Below the pieces are notes generated by a model. It saw nothing but the letters and a program-made list of their open reading frames with translations. It was not told where the DNA came from and made no database searches. The translations under genes were made by a program, and so were the position numbers. Below, piece after piece: positions 7,014 through 7,413 of a stretch of 7,413 bases of DNA. Position 1 is the stretch's first letter. The number at the start of each line of letters is the position of its first letter. The DNA comes from Gammaproteobacteria bacterium (lineage in GTDB: Bacteria > Pseudomonadota > Gammaproteobacteria > Steroidobacterales > Woeseiaceae): the NCBI GenBank assembly GCA_029881015.1, contig JAOUNK010000164.1, forward strand, positions 1-7,413, in the 5' to 3' direction.

Positions 7014-7413
7014 ATGCTGGAGCTCGGCAGCAAGTTTCTTATCAGCTATTTCACCGGCTCGTTGATGGGCGCAATGATTGTCGGCAAGTTGCGAGGTGGC
7101 GTGGACATTCGCAACATGGGTAGCGGCAACGCCGGCGGAACCAACGCCTTGCGCACGCAGGGGGTCCTGTTTGCACTGGGCGTGGTTATCATCGATGTCG
7201 GCAAGGGTGTAATCGGGGCCGGCGTGGTGCCCGGCCTGAATCTTCCTTTCGTGCCGGCGGACCCCGAGATATCGCGCACCTGGCTCGCTCTGGCCTGCGC
7301 GGCGGCCGCGGTCTTTGGCCACGTCTGGCCTGTCTACCACGGCTTCAAAGGCGGCAAAGGTGCGGCGACGCTCGTCGGAACGCTCGTGATACTGGCGCCC
7401 AAATTGATCATCG
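7014..7413 (+). CDS. plsY: Glycerol-3-phosphate acyltransferase PlsY, 3' end outside the window
   Basis: This is the N-terminal 133 codons of PlsY, the inner-membrane enzyme that acylates glycerol-3-phosphate with acyl-phosphate (made by PlsX) to give lysophosphatidate, the first membrane step of phospholipid synthesis. It reads MLELGSKFLISYFTGSLMGA, a first membrane helix. The two signature motifs follow: MGSGNAGGTNALR (residues 35-47, phosphate-binding loop) and GHVWPVYHGFKGGKGAAT (residues 102-119). Hydrophobic helices lie between and after them (about 51-72, 90-103, 120-133). Full PlsY is about 200 residues, so roughly a third is missing to the right. ATG 7014 is the first reasonable start and gives the normal family N-terminus, though no clear Shine-Dalgarno site precedes it. 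The gene is divergent from the lipid kinase and shares its control region. Confidence 0.95.
   Translation, partial: MLELGSKFLISYFTGSLMGAMIVGKLRGGVDIRNMGSGNAGGTNALRTQGVLFALGVVIIDVGKGVIGAGVVPGLNLPFVPADPEISRTWLALACAAAAVFGHVWPVYHGFKGGKGAATLVGTLVILAPKLII

Noticed and set aside
6975..7340. A 121-codon minus-strand frame
   Set aside because: It is antisense to the unmistakable plsY coding region and has no family features.

Overview
The window is ordinary-looking, gene-dense, GC-rich chromosomal DNA, most likely from a free-living (perhaps marine or soil) gammaproteobacterium. This rests on a TonB-dependent outer-membrane receptor, a YfcG-type glutathione transferase, GC-rich codon use, TATAAT-like -10 boxes and AAGGAG ribosome sites. 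The exact lineage is an inference. No phage, insertion sequence, CRISPR array, tRNA or rRNA was seen.

Layout. (1) Positions 1-3171 hold a tight plus-strand operon: the 3' part of a TonB-dependent receptor gene whose signal peptide runs off the left edge, a YfcG/Nu-type glutathione S-transferase 6 bases later, and a second, different glutathione S-transferase 1 base after that. The second transferase probably starts at a CTG codon at 2542 behind a perfect AAGGAG; a start at the next GTG (2677) would remove most of the thioredoxin fold. (2) Positions 3172-3281 are a short intergenic stretch with a perfect TATAAT. (3) Positions 3282-6049 hold a two-gene unit, ctlX (citrulline-hydrolysing guanidino-modifying enzyme family) followed by an M61 aminopeptidase with a PDZ domain. 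They are coupled by a one-base stop/start overlap (TAGTG). (4) On the minus strand, 6066-6965 is a diacylglycerol-kinase-family lipid kinase, convergent with the peptidase gene. (5) Divergent from it at 7014, and running off the right edge, is plsY, the membrane glycerol-3-phosphate acyltransferase.

How they fit together. The receptor and two transferases suggest uptake of a substrate with thiol/glutathione chemistry, but the ligand cannot be read from the sequence. ctlX and the M61 peptidase both suit scavenging of nitrogen or amino acids from arginine/citrulline and peptides. The lipid kinase and plsY both act on the glycerolipid/phosphatidate branch and share a 48-base divergent control region with overlapping -10 elements. 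I found no clearly new biological system. The points most worth a second look are the CTG start, the receptor-GST-GST operon, the missing E-S serine in both transferases, and the apparently leaderless first genes.
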